This document shows, piece after piece, positions 1 through 11,499 of a DNA stretch of 64,000 nucleotides (its first letter is position 1; every line of letters starts with the position of its first letter). The notes under the pieces were generated by a model, which did not search any database, was not told where the DNA came from, and saw nothing but the letters and a program-made list of their open reading frames with translations. Source of the stretch: Dermatemys mawii (lineage: Eukaryota > Chordata > Testudines > Dermatemydidae); contig ML677365.1 in assembly GCA_007922305.1 (NCBI GenBank), forward strand, positions 14,624,506 through 14,688,505. Reading direction: 5' to 3'. The position numbers and the translations under genes are program-made.

Positions 1-590
1 TTGTAGTAGCTCACAAATGGAATGAGTCCAAACTGTGACGCAGTTGCAAAAAAAAGGCTAGTATCACTCTGGGATGTATTAACAGGAGTCTGGTATGTAA
101 GACACAGGCGGTCATAGTCCCATTCAACTTGGTCCTAGGGCCTTAACTGGAGTATTGTGTCCAGTTTTGAGCACCATGCTTTAAGAAAGATGAGACAAAT
201 TGGGGAGAGAGTTCAGAGGAGAACAATAAAAATGATAAAAGGTTTAGAAAACCTGACCTATGAGGAAAAGAACATGGAGGGGGATCCAATAAGACTTCAA
301 ATCTATTAAGGGTTGTTGTAAAGAGGATGATCAATTGTTTTCCACATTCTTGAAGGAAGAACAAGAAGTAATCAGCTTAATCTGCAGCAACAGAGAATTA
401 GTTCAGATATTATGAAAAATGTTCTAACTTTAAGGATATTTAAGTACCAAGGAAGGTTGTGGAAACCCCCTCATTGGAGGTTTTAAGAACTTGTTAGATA
501 AACACCAGCCAGTGATGGCCTGGGTATTGTGGGTCCTGCCTCAGCACAGAGGGACAGACTAGATGACCTCCATCCACCAATTGTATGTGT
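1..590 (+). repeat. CR1 LINE fragment, 3' portion
   Basis: The sequence contains phrases typical of sauropsid CR1 3' ends: 'ttgtgtccagttttgagcac', 'gataaaaggtttagaaaacc', 'ttgtggaaaccccctcattg' and, at the end, 'cagactagatgacctcc'. It is sense to the plus strand and truncated at the window edge. Many indels show that it is old. It lies in the RGS22 intron upstream of the first visible exon. Confidence 0.8.
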
Positions 591-791
591 AATATAATGT
601 AAAATCTGGTTGATTAGAGGGAAGATGTCAGCTGAAAAGTCTGCGTGACGCCCCATTTCAAAATATTGACATCTAAGAAAAATGGAACTCACGGGAGTTG
701 ACGGGGGTCAGAGTGGGGGTGTCTGTCCTCGGTCTGGTATGCTTTCACGCTTTCACTAATTATCTTATTTCTTGCTGTTCTGTTAACCTAG

Positions 792-917
792 GGTACAAGT
801 CCTACAGAGAGTGTTGTCCTAGGGGGTTCTAAAATGGAATGCATGCTGCAGTCTCTTTATGTGGAGAACAGAGCAGGCTACTTCTTCACACGCTTCTGTG
901 AGAAGTCAGGGAATGAG
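792..917 (+). CDS. RGS22: RGS22 coding exon 1 of window (RGS region A, start)
   Basis: 42 codons, phase 0 at both ends. The acceptor is ttaacctag before 792 and the donor is GTATGA after 917. The only frame open throughout reads GTSPTESVVLGGSK, then MECMLQSLYVENRAG, then YFFTRFCEKSGNE. The phrase SLYVENRAG followed by an aromatic-rich FFTRFCE is the start of an RGS-type helix bundle and is nearly identical to human RGS22 (SLYVENRAGFFFTKFCEHSGN, by memory). The two other frames hit stops at once. The first residues (GTSPTES) look like a less conserved linker. This is the first exon visible in the window but not the first of the gene. Confidence 0.9.
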
Positions 918-2503
918 GTATGAGGCATTTTCTTCTCCTGTGATAATTTATTCCACAACTGCCTAAACACCAAACTACAAAGGGCAGTCAGGCTGAAAAA
1001 ATAATTGGAGAAAGAAAGGGATGGTGTTCATGCATATTTTGAAACTAAAGATGGGCCTTAACCTGACTGTCCTAAAGCTATTTGAAGTCTGAGTGTTCCA
1101 TCAGAGATGAAAGGAACTATTCATTGTGAATAACTAACTGCTTTTTCCATCTGCCAGAAAAACAATCTGAGATCCTGGCCTGCAGAAAGATTTTTAAAAG
1201 GGGAAATAGAAAAATATCTATTAGAATATAATCTTTCACATGCTAGTCTTCCGCCTCCTTTCCTGTGGTGTCAGTAATGTCCAGAAGTATCCAGCATTTG
1301 CATAAAGTTCTTTAGTGTTCACTGAAGCTCCATGAACTTCTGGGAGACATAATTATATTTCTTCTCTGCAGTCCGTAAAGCCGCTACTTACTGTAGGATA
1401 TAGAGGGAGAATGGGTTGGAGCTAGTCAGCGTGTGGGCTTTGCCCAAGCAGTGAATCTTTAGGAAGGATTTGAAAACAATGAGGATGTAGGCAGTGGTTA
1501 TTCCATCCGTTGGCAGGGTTCTTATAAATTTATCACAGATGTCTAGAATCCAGCGGCAGTGGCCAGAAATGCTTTCTTCTGCCTTTGGCTCCCAAGGAGA
1601 AAACAGCTACAATTTTTCAAACTTGGGTGCCTTAAGTTAGAATCCTAAATTTACATTTAGCCACTTGACTTGGCTTGACTTTTCAAAGAGGATGAGCATC
1701 CATAAATCCGACAGAAGTAAATGGGATCTGTGGTGATCACTCCCTTAAAAATCAAGCCATTTGTATCACGTGTCTTCAGCTGTGGAACTTATGTTCAGCC
1801 TGACCTCTGACTGAAACAAGTCACTTGTAACCAACAGATTATGAAGCAAAACTCCCCTCTTTGTCAGGTATTCCTTTAACTATCAATCACATGAAGCAGC
1901 TAGCTGCAGAAATGTGTTTTTCGGATACTCACCAAGACCCAACCCGCATACATGAAGGGCTAGAACAGAGAGGTGCCGGGGGTGGGGGGGAGAGATAGCT
2001 CCTTCTTCTGAAAGATGTTTGATATTTTTGTTTAACTCAATGAAACAAGGACCAAGATATGGTACCTTAGAAACAAATATAATAAAAATATAATATAGTC
2101 ACAATAACATATGCCCAGTATAAAACATTTAATTGTCTGGGTTATTGCTACAAAATGCAATCCCACCATGGCACAAGTTCTGCACGTACATTATCAACAT
2201 TTCTTAAGTGCTGGCTTCGTGCCATCAAAGTGTGGTTACTCTTCAAATGTTAACTGTAACATTAACAATTTTAATGGCCAATTATATGCAAAGGATACAA
2301 TAAAAGATATAATATCGCAGTGACAATGCCATTAAACATGTTGTCCTGTTGCCAGTATGGAACACAAGATTAAAACCATCTTAAATTGAGCTTGATTTAT
2401 GATGACCCCAAGGAGCTAAACAATTACTTGGATTGGAAACCCAAGCTTTTATAAAGCCCTGATAATTGGGTAGTAATAACTTATATTCTTTTTCCATCTG
2501 TAG
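918..2503 (+). other. RGS22: RGS22 intron (1.6 kb), no feature recognised
   Basis: Ordinary GT-AG intron between the first two visible exons. I see no repeat that I can name, only a short G run near 1980-1990. It ends with a pyrimidine-rich stretch and the acceptor tccatctgtag. Confidence 0.7.
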
Positions 2504-2605
2504 CTGTGGAAGAACAGTGCGTACTTTTGGTTTGACCTACAGGCTTATCATCAACTTTTCTACCAAGAAACCCTTCAGCCTTTTAAACTATGCAAGCAAG
2601 CTCAA
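2504..2605 (+). CDS. RGS22: RGS22 coding exon 2 of window (RGS region A, core helix)
   Basis: 34 codons, phase 0 at both ends. The acceptor is tccatctgtag and the donor is a near-consensus GTAAGT. It encodes LWKNSAYFWFDLQAYHQLFY, then QETLQPFKLCKQAQ. The W-x5-FWFDLQAY pattern corresponds to the central helix of RGS domains, where the canonical form has FW followed by acidic residues. The exon is almost unchanged from mammalian RGS22, which makes it one of the strongest identifiers in the window. Confidence 0.93.
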
Positions 2606-3999
2606 GTAAGTTATAAATGTGTTTTCCCTTCAGTAATATCTTTGTTCAATGTGAGACTGTTTAAAAAAGACAGAAGAACTGAAAGGGTTTCCAAGTCTCC
2701 CCAACCCCAAGCAAAGGAAATTTGAGGTTGTAGACAATAAATCCAGCTTTAAATTGTTACCATGGAATTGCTTGACTTAAATGTTAGCCATGCATAGCTT
2801 GTTTCCTAGCATCAATTACAGTCCCAGTTTTTTCTACTAATATTCAGTTTGCATAGTCTCCCCTTTGCTACTCACTGCCAGTGTTACCACTTATTTGGAA
2901 ATAGCTAGTGTTAATACTGATCATTCTTTTTGTGTGTGTATGTGTAAATTAGTTGTTACTCTCTCCCATGAGGCTTAGAATTTCTAATCCTGAAACCTAA
3001 GATTAGGATATTGACTTTAGTCATAGAAGCGGATCTTGCAGTTGTCAGTTTTACAGTTTTTTCTTTTCTTAATTTCAGCTCATTATTACTCCTGATTATA
3101 CAACTATTCTCCCTCCTTGGTGTTAAGCTACTGCATAGATTTTTAGAGTGCTAATGAGATTGCTTACCTGTGAGAGTTTTTCACTGGCTTTACACTGTAA
3201 GTTTAGGTGCAGTGAAGAAGTTAATTATTTTCCAACTGACCAGCAATGTTGATAACTCAGACCCTGGTCCTATAAGATGGTTGGATGCTGATGGGGGAGA
3301 AAGATACAGCCATCTTAAGAACGCCATGCACTTTTTACTGCCATTTTGAGAAACTTGGGTCTCCTTGTCCTTTCTATAATTATCTTGTGACTGGGCAAAT
3401 TGTATCTAAACCTTTAAATATATCTCTGCTGCTCCAAAGAGAGCATACCCAAGTATCGGTTAGGGAGCACCACTTCTCATGTCCATAAAGCATATATCTG
3501 TAGAGAGAGGAATTGCAGTTTACATAGCCAGGGTAATTTAAATTACAATGTAATTTGCATTTTAAGTTATTGCTGTACTGAGCAGTTGTAACTCTCCCTC
3601 CATAGCTTTTCCATCAGCACTCACTGGCTGATTGTGAGCATTGATTGAACTGGCAGAGGGATGGCTACTCCTTGGGATTCTTGTCAGGAGGAGAAGGAGA
3701 CACCTCCTACTCCATGCTCTCAGAAACATGTGGACTCTATGTGTGGGCATGGGGAGCTAGGGAGTCTCAACCTATTTCAGTCTCTCATTGGCAGGTTCAC
3801 TGGAGACAGGGACCCTTTCCTCCTCCATCACTTATGGCCCTCTTGGAGCCATCTTAGACCAACAGGAGCTGTGTTGGTTGTAGTCACAGCTGAGTTTCTG
3901 GGGGGCTATGGAGGATTTTTTCCTGTACTTGCAGCATCCTAGAGGCCTGGTAAAGTAGGAAATTAAGGAAAAGAGATCTCAATTAAAACCAACAATAGA

Positions 4000-4560
4000 C
4001 ATTAGTAATGGGTAATAAAACAGAGTCATTATTGCCGATACTTGTGTCCAATGTCCAGTACACATGAGAGGCTTTAGTGGCCAGCTTCTGGGCTAAACCA
4101 AAGCTTGGGACCCAGGAGTTCCTGTGGTGGAGTCATCCCTGCAGCTACCACCACCTTGCCTAGGAGGAGGATGCGGAAGCTATAACTGGCTGAGTCACTC
4201 TCTCAATGTCTACAGAGGCCTGAGGGACTTCGTCCTGGGCCTCAATAGCCTGCTGGGCATAGGGATGTTTTAAGGTGCATGAAGAATAAGACACCCTTTG
4301 TACCCTCACCCTCCTTCAGAGTGGGAGAGTAGCCGTACTGAATCCTGCGTTCAGTTAGGGAGGGCTAGACAGAAGGAGTCAATCCTCATTCATTGGGATG
4401 TTAATGCTTAAGGCTGGTTAATCTCATACTAGAGCCAATTAATGCCTGGTAGTTTGAAGGGGTGAGAGTGGGATGTGGTCAGCATGTTCAAAGTTAATAA
4501 AGTTGCAGCCTGCTTCTATAATTCCACCTCCAGTGCTGTATCTTCATTCTTCTGGGTGTC
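4000..4560 (+). repeat. Possible degraded LTR-like or unclassified repeat
   Basis: GC-richer than its flanks and ending with AATAAA (4496-4501), then 'gttgcagcctgcttctataa' and T-rich sequence, an arrangement seen at LTR or retrogene 3' ends. I found no paired ends or target duplication. Very tentative. Confidence 0.2.
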
Positions 4561-4689
4561 CTGATCTAAACATTCTTGCTCCTGGGAAATAAGGGAAACA
4601 TCACATTACAAACAAACACTCGAAGGAGTCACAATGTTGAGTTTTTCTCTTTTTCCTAAAATTCAAGAGAACACATTATAAATTGTATG

Positions 4690-4920
4690 TGTCAGTCTCA
4701 TTCTTAAAATAAAAATGTCAAACGTAGGTGCCTAAAGTTTGACATCTACATTCATATTTAGGCACCTAAATATGTAAATGACCTGACTTGAGTGCCCTCA
4801 GAACACATATATATTAAAGGGAGCTGCAGGTACATAGGATTTATGAAAAATCAGGCATTTTTTATTTAGGTGTCTTAATATGGATTTAGGAGCCAAATTT
4901 GTGTTTGAAAATTTTAGCCT
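4690..4920. repeat. Old repeat with recurring 'aggcacctaa' motif
   Basis: The phrase aggtgcctaa / ttaggcacctaa occurs in both orientations at about 4726, 4754 and, degraded, at 4866. It occurs again near 62180-62270 (ggcacctaag, aggtgcctaag). This looks like an ancient dispersed amniote repeat whose family I cannot name. Confidence 0.4.
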
Positions 4921-7049
4921 TTGGGCTCAAGTCTGCTTGTGCTGTCATGTGCACCAATGCAAAGTGGATATGAAATACTGTCATTCTGATTTGGTCATGT
5001 TTTATACTTATTTTACCCTGGAGAAAAAGGCTACATGACTGAAAAGCAAGCCTTTAGTCTTATCTTATTTCCACCCCCAGCCTGGTGGTGACAGCAAAGC
5101 ATCATACAATCAGTGTTACTAGGCAATCACAGAAAGCTACATACACATGACCATTAAAGTAAATACATCAGAACGAAATATGTGAAACTGTTCCATTAGC
5201 ATCACAGCTGAACTGAAACATAACAAATCAACACATGTGCTGAAACATTTGGTATCATTCTCAAGTTTGCCTTTTAAGGCTGTACACAAATTATTCTTGT
5301 TTTCATTGGAACACAGATGAGAGTCAAGCTGTATCCAATCAAAAGGGCCTGCTTCTGGAAAAGATGCCTTCCTAAATTCTGCACTCACCTTTGAAACAAT
5401 GAGATAGTTATTCCATCTACTCCTAATGTCAATCAGATTTCTAGTAGTACATTGTCATATATTTTACCATTTACTACTCAGAGAGGTCAAGTGTTTCATG
5501 CAATTTTCTGTACATAACATAGAAATAAGAAGAAACTTTGATCACTGTATTTTCCTGGTCAATGTTTTATCTAAGCTTTATGATATGCCCTGGCATGTGT
5601 TTCCTTAATATATCAGTGTGTATGGTAAAAGAAACTCAAGTGAGGATGAAATGTGATGCGCTAGAAAAAAGATGAGTGCCAGTAATAATCCAGGAATGTA
5701 TGGGTTATTTCATTATAAACACACATGCTGGAATGTAAAACTAATTGTGGGGGGAAAAAAAGAAACACAAGTTGCAATCTGCTATGAAAAATAGTATTTA
5801 GGGTTAGACAAATGTAATACTGTACCATTATTGTAAATATAATATTTTAATACTAGAGCCGATTTTGATAGAGTTCTTATTATCATGGACTTGTTGGGAA
5901 ATAATACTAAGCATTCTTTGTGTTTTTGCATAGACCTAAGCATTCTGAGATTACATACTGAAAATTTCTACATTTAGGGATGAGCTTGACCAAAACCCTA
6001 GATCTGAACATTCCCAAATTTGGGAGCTCATAATCCAGACCTGAATCATAATCTGATTTTCCCAGAAATTGTTGTATATTTGCATTTGGTCCATTATAAA
6101 TAACTTCAAGATGCAAACTCTCATCAGACTCCAGAGCACGGTTTTGGTTTGGACCCATCACTAACTTTAATACTTTTATAGAAAAAAATATATAGCTGGA
6201 AGGTAGGAAAATTCTTTGTATTTTTTACTGAAGTTGCAAAACATTGAATAAATTAAGTCTGATGGGCCTGAGATTTTACATGTGCAAAGATCTTTATATG
6301 AATTTTACAGCCTTATGTTCATTTAATTTAAACTGAGTTTCTTGTAATATACAATATAATGCTCTATGAATTCCTTAGTGCACAGGCTTGCATAGGGGAC
6401 ATTCAGGAGTCTCACAGCCCCAGTAAAAATCTGGAAGCACAGTACTTCTTATAGTTCCCTGGCATGGAGTGAAAACAGGGCCACTGATACACCAGAGTAG
6501 TTGAGCAGGGCAGTCTCCCTGGACACCAGCTGCTGAGCAGCTCGCTTTTTTTGGTCTTGGCCGCTCAAAGAGTGGATATGAGCACCGAAAATGTTTTCTA
6601 CCCTGGGGGCACTCCTGGATACACCCTGTAACAGCAGGTAATATGTTCTTCCCTCTGGAACTGACTGGCTCCATTCAACAGTGCAGAAGGAGAAAGCCAT
6701 GGGCACCGCTTCTCCTCCGTTTGTGATGACCAGCACAATTTGCAGTAATATCCCATTCACTCCTTACAGTAAGGCCAGGGGAAGGTGTGCAGTTGTGACT
6801 GACCCCTGTGCCAGGAACACAAGGTGGTGGAAGGTTCCTTGTCACCTCGCCCATCATGCATCAGCACAAGCACTTAGTCAATCTCTGGCCCTATATTTCT
6901 ACTTGGGGGCTCAGATATTACAATGATAGACAAAAATCTTGATAGAAAGGTAGGTTGTGTGCCAGCTCCTCACCTGTCATAAATCTGTGTATCTCCCTTG
7001 AAGTTAACAGAATTATGTCAGTTTAGAGCAGCTGAGGATCTGATCTTTA

Positions 7050-7400
7050 GGGCATATGTCTACACTGCACTGTAAACCTGAGTGTCCACACTGAATTGTA
7101 AATCTGGGTTTACAATTGCTGGACTCTGGTCTCACAGTCATGCTAGTGCAGCCATACTGCACTACGCAGACCTTTTGACTCAGTTCTGTGAGTTGAAATG
7201 CATCCACATTGCAAAATGACAGGGCTTGGACGCAAATCACGGTGGTATTCAGGCTCTGACTCACCCCGTAGCAGCGTCCCAGGACCCAGGTCCTGAGTGC
7301 TTGCTGATCTGACTCAGACTGATATGTGGGTGGATGGAAGTAGGGCTTAGGCTCTAGCCCGACTCAGAGCCTGGCCTTCGTGTACTGTGTAGACATACCC
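7050..7400. mobile_element. Harbinger-like MITE (351 bp) with TTA target duplication
   Basis: The ends are inverted: gggcatatgtctacac at the left and gtgtagacataccc at the right. They are flanked by TTA (7047-7049 and 7401-7403). A 3-bp TTA duplication and short ends without coding capacity fit non-autonomous PIF/Harbinger elements. Related ends occur at 45434, 57860 and 59190. Confidence 0.7.
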
Positions 7401-8483
7401 TTAGTTAGGGAAAATTAAAGCCCTCCTAAAGCTCATTTAACACCTGTAAATTCCCATGTCTAGTAAGTAATAACTATATATAGCCTAGTGGCTATAACAT
7501 TTGCTTTATGTAGGAGCTCGTTCTATAGCATCTCCACACATGAAATGGAAGTGGTATCACTAGCAGTTCCATATCTGGAGCAGCTGCTGCATCAGGCCCT
7601 GATGTTGCAAAAGTAGTGAGGTCAAAGCCTGTTCATAATTTATGACATTGTCTATCAAGGCAATTATAGATTAGTTTTTCCCACTTTTCCAATTTCTAAA
7701 CCAAAACAAACAGAGAGCCCTTTCAATGAAAACATTTTGTATATAAAAAATTCTATTTAGAGAGAACAATTCCATCAAGGAAAGATGTTTTGTTTTTTAA
7801 AAAGCCATATTACAAGAGGGTTAGCCATTTAAATGATCAGGTTAAATGTAATATACTGTGGTCTTCGCTAATTCAGAGCTCCCATGTGTGGTTTTATGAG
7901 TGGACCAACTTAGTCCTATTGCTGTCTAATTTGACTTGAATAAAATGGCTAACCACTTTATGAGATGGTTATTTTTATAGATATCACATCTTTATATGAC
8001 TGGACTGTTCTTTTTCTAACTTGGCTTTTTTACATGTGAAATGTGTTGAATCAGATTAAAATATGATGTAATTGTTACTTTATTAGTTTTAAGTAACATC
8101 CAAGGTTTGACATCACTGTGAGTCTAATTAGTGCTGTATCTGCAAAATTTCAGTTTATTTTATATTAACCAGGGGTGTGCATTGATCTGATACATTTGGT
8201 TGAATTCTTCAGCTTAGCTTTATCTATGGATTTGTTAGTTTCTTAGTCTCACCCCTCCATCTGGGATAACAATGTATAGACCGTGCTAAAAACAAACTGA
8301 TCTTGCTTTTTGGTGCCTTCGTCTATGTAGAAAATGGGTGGAATCCTGCATGGTTGTTAAAGATCCTAATCATTAAAAATTCTAACTCGAGGATGACAAT
8401 TGTGGAGGATCCATGTGCTTTGGTGACTTGGCATTTGCAGAGTTTAAAGAGCCACTGTCAAGTGTTCAGGCCCTAAGTGTTGG

Positions 8484-8507
8484 TTCTTCTTCAAGTGCTT
8501 GCACATG
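8484..8507 (+). repeat. Left inverted terminal repeat of the DIRS element
   Basis: 24 bases that are the exact reverse complement of 12856-12879. Inverted rather than direct ends distinguish DIRS-type elements from LTR retrotransposons. The flanking bases stay similar for several more positions (ttgg... against ...ttcc). Confidence 0.7.
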
Positions 8508-8566
8508 TCTATACCAGTGTAAGGGTGTATGTGCCCTGAGCAAAGTTGCTGGAATTTTTCCCCCGG

Positions 8567-8749
8567 CGACTCCTCAGGCAGTCACAAGGTTATTACATGG
8601 GAGGGGTCACGAGCTGTCAGTCTGCACCCCAAACCCTGCTTCACTTCCAGCATTTATAATAGCTTTAAATATTAAAAAAGTGTTTTAATTTATAAAGAGT
8701 CTTGCTGTGTGAAAGAAGTCACCAGTACAAAAGTTTGAGAACCACTGCC
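8567..8749 (-). mobile_element. hAT-type 3' fragment inserted in the DIRS left end
   Basis: Reverse orientation. The right side ends in gtttgagaaccactg, the complement of the cagtggttctcaaac terminus common in sauropsid hAT elements. The inside has 'ttacatgggaggggtcacga' and a T/A-rich stretch typical of that family. No matching terminus is seen on the left, so it is truncated. Confidence 0.5.
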
Positions 8750-9074
8750 CTTGTGGTATCCATTAAGTCAACTTCCACACTCTCTGGTGCCTCACACTCA
8801 TAGCGCGGGTATAAAGGGCTCTGCCAACCCTGTGACCCTACAGTTCCTTCTTACTGTCCGTAGTGGTTGCTGGAATTCCTCATTGCTCAGGAAATTTTCT
8901 CCTAATGATTTTTCTTACTTTTAAGTCTAAATAGTTATTGTAATTGGTAGTTAGGTTTTTTTAATAGATACGTTCGAATGCCCTCGCGCTTAGTTAGCCA
9001 GGTCATCTGCATCCCAGTGCCAGGGCCTGCCTCGGTCGCCCAGTTTCAAGACTTCTGATTCCTGTGGCAAGTCA

Positions 9075-10438
9075 ATGCCATTGAGCGAGCCACACTTGAG
9101 CTGTCTCAAGTGCTTAGGGAAATATCACAGGAAAGGCCGCTGCCAGATTTGCAGACTTCAAACCCTGCACCAAAAAGGACCTCAAAGCGAAACTAGAAGT
9201 CCTACTCATGGAGGCAGCCTGAAGACTCACCTTGGAGCAATGTTCAGATGCGGCACTCGAGCACCTCAGCCTGGTGTGGAGTGTTCCTCCCACCAGTTGG
9301 GAGTCGTGGAACTGATCTTCTCCAGTGCCTAAGAAGAAACATTGAAAGCACCAATAGAATAGCCAATCTCCAGTCTGAAGACTAGCAGACAGGGGACCCA
9401 GACAGAGCAAGATCCCCTTCAGGCCACTCTTCCTTCCTGGTACCTGAACTTAAGTACCCTCTGCTCCGGTACCACTGCAAGCTCCACTGATGCCAGCAGA
9501 GGAGCCACTCCTCCAGGAAGGCAGTGTACCGGCCAGTTTGCTGTATTGTCAACTCCATTTGCGATGGCCAGGGCACCTACTTTCTCTATCAGTACCAGTG
9601 TCCCTGGAGGTTCAAGACTCACCACCACCAGTGCCACTGAGCAGCAGAGACCTGTTGCTCGAACTTCACCCAGTCCCTCTAAGGGAAAACCCCCTTTGGT
9701 AGCCTCAACGTGATCTTCGCTTTGACACTGATCAGTGGCACTGAAGGGAACAGCATTGCCTTGTTCTACACGCTGCTGTTTGTCATCAGAAACAGAAGTG
9801 GGGTCCTAACTCCCCCCAATGACACAACCATCCTCACTGCTCCCCAAACCATTCCTTTCTTACTGTTGCCCCAAGTTCAGGGATGCCACCGAACACTTAG
9901 CTGCCAGGTCCATGGGAACCAGTGCCTATGCAATTACTGTTTAGGAACCTATGGGGTATCCTCCCCACTCAGGGCAGCTTCTCAAGGCAATCATATTTAG
10001 TGGCCTTGGAGAGTATGACACCCCCTGTAGTGCACCAAGAGACCTCTCACCCAGACACCGGTACCAAACTCGACACAGAGCCTCAGGAGGAAGTCCTGCA
10101 GGCCTTTGTGGAGATTGTGGAAGTGATGGAGGCTCCTCAGCTGGTTATAGCCTCCTCTTCCTTCTCTCCAGACAAGGCAGTGGTGGTAGCAGGGGTGTCT
10201 TCGCTGCAAGATGACCACAAGGTATACCAGGACTTGTTAAAGAGTGTAGCCTCAAACTTGAGCATACAGAAAAGGTGGTTAAGGAGACAACACATAGTTC
10301 TTAGACATTTTGTCAGCAGCAAGCCCTTCTAGAGTGTCTCTACCCCTCAATGAGGCCATTATGGACCCAGTCAAGGCACTGTTGCAACCCCTGCCTCCCT
10401 CCCTCCTACAGCGAAGTGCAAAGAATGCAAATACTTTG
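9075..10438 (+). pseudogene. DIRS gag-like pseudogene
   Basis: The longest open pieces are 9075-9332 and 9922-10332; the frame shifts between them. The first encodes CLKCLGKYHRKGRCQICRLQ, a C-x2-C-x5-H-x4-C-x2-C zinc-knuckle arrangement like the one I recall in amniote DIRS gag. The second encodes an acidic, proline-containing region that ends near KKRWLRRQHIV. The coding sequence is broken and has no start that I would trust. After 10438 the reading is lost where a second element begins. Confidence 0.6.
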
Positions 10439-11155
10439 CCCTGCCCCTTCTCCAAGGTCCCACCCAGGCCCCAGCCCTGTTCACTCCATCCCCCCTCTCT
10501 CTATTCCTCACTCTTCCCCGCCATCACTCACTTTCACAGGGCTGGGGCAGAGGGTTGGTACAGAAGGGGGTGAGGGCTCTGGGATGGGGTGCAGGCTCTG
10601 GGATGGGGCCAGATATGAGGGGTTTAGGGCGTGGGAGGGGACTCTGGGCTTGGCCAGAAGGTTGGGGTGCAGCGGAGGATGCAGAGTCCAGGCGGCTCTT
10701 ACCATGGCTCCAAGAAAGCGGCCGCCAAGTCATTGTGGCCCCTAGGTGCATGGATAATCAGGGAGGCTCCAGGTACTGACCCTGCCCCAAGTGGCGGCTC
10801 CACAACTCCCATTGGCCAGGAACCGCAACCAATGGGAGTTGTAGAGGGCAGTGCCTGTGGGTATGAAGGCAGCATGCACCATTAAAGCCACCTGGACACT
10901 TCTGGGAGCCATCCAGAGCCAGGGCAGGTAGGGAGCCTGCCTTAGCCCCAGGCTCCTGCAGTGCCACTAATCAGACTTTTAATGGCACAGTTGGCAGTGC
11001 CTACTGAACCTGCCAGGGTCCCTTTTCGACCAAGTGTTCTGATCAAAAACAGGATTCCTGGCAGCCCTGTCAAGAAGAGCTTTCCCTTTATATCAATGTC
11101 AGGAAGCTCAGGGAAAGAGGGGGCAGCGCCTAGCCTGCCAGGTGTTCCTACCCCA
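10439..11155. mobile_element. Unclassified DNA transposon material replacing the DIRS RT region
   Basis: GC-rich, with the core 'actcccattggccaggaacc' and 'aaccaatgggagttgtagag' (10807-10845). The same imperfect hairpin core occurs in the hATs at about 51858-51895 and 14438-14455. Gag sequence stops just before and RNase H sequence resumes just after, so this block interrupts the DIRS element. The exact ends and target duplication were not found. Confidence 0.45.
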
Positions 11156-11159
11156 CATT

Positions 11160-11480
11160 AAAAACAAGAGTGATTTGGTTCTCTCAGACAACATAGTGGC
11201 CATGTTCTACATAAACAGACAGAGAGGGGCTCAATCTTCCCCCATGTGTCAGGAAATAATCCAGTTGTAGGAGCTCTGCGTTGCTCACTCAATCAGCCTA
11301 GAATCGTCTTATCTTCCGGGAACATAGAACCAGCTGGCAGATCACATTAGCTGGTCTTTCTCCTCTAACCATGAATGATTCTGCCCACCAGACATTGCAA
11401 GGGACATCTTTCAATGATGGAGGACTCCCCTTATAGACCTGTCTGCTACCTGCAATAATAGGAAATTCCATCAATTCTAT
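11160..11480 (+). pseudogene. DIRS RNase H-like pseudogene fragment
   Basis: In one frame the translation reads LVLSDNIVAMFYINRQRGAQ, then SSPMCQEIIQL, a stop, and ELCVAHSI. After a further break come SYLPGT and NQLADHISWSF. The pattern 'DN...M.Y.N.Q.GA.S...C.E' and 'LPG..N..AD.LSR.F' is the RNase H end of DIRS-type polyproteins. In-frame stops prove loss of function. Confidence 0.65.
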
Positions 11481-11499
11481 TTCCTGTGAGGTCAGAGCC

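Noticed and set aside
8760..9070. Promoter-like 'gggtataaagggc' near 8808 as a host gene promoter
   Set aside because: It lies inside the DIRS element upstream of its gag and is more simply that element's own leader.
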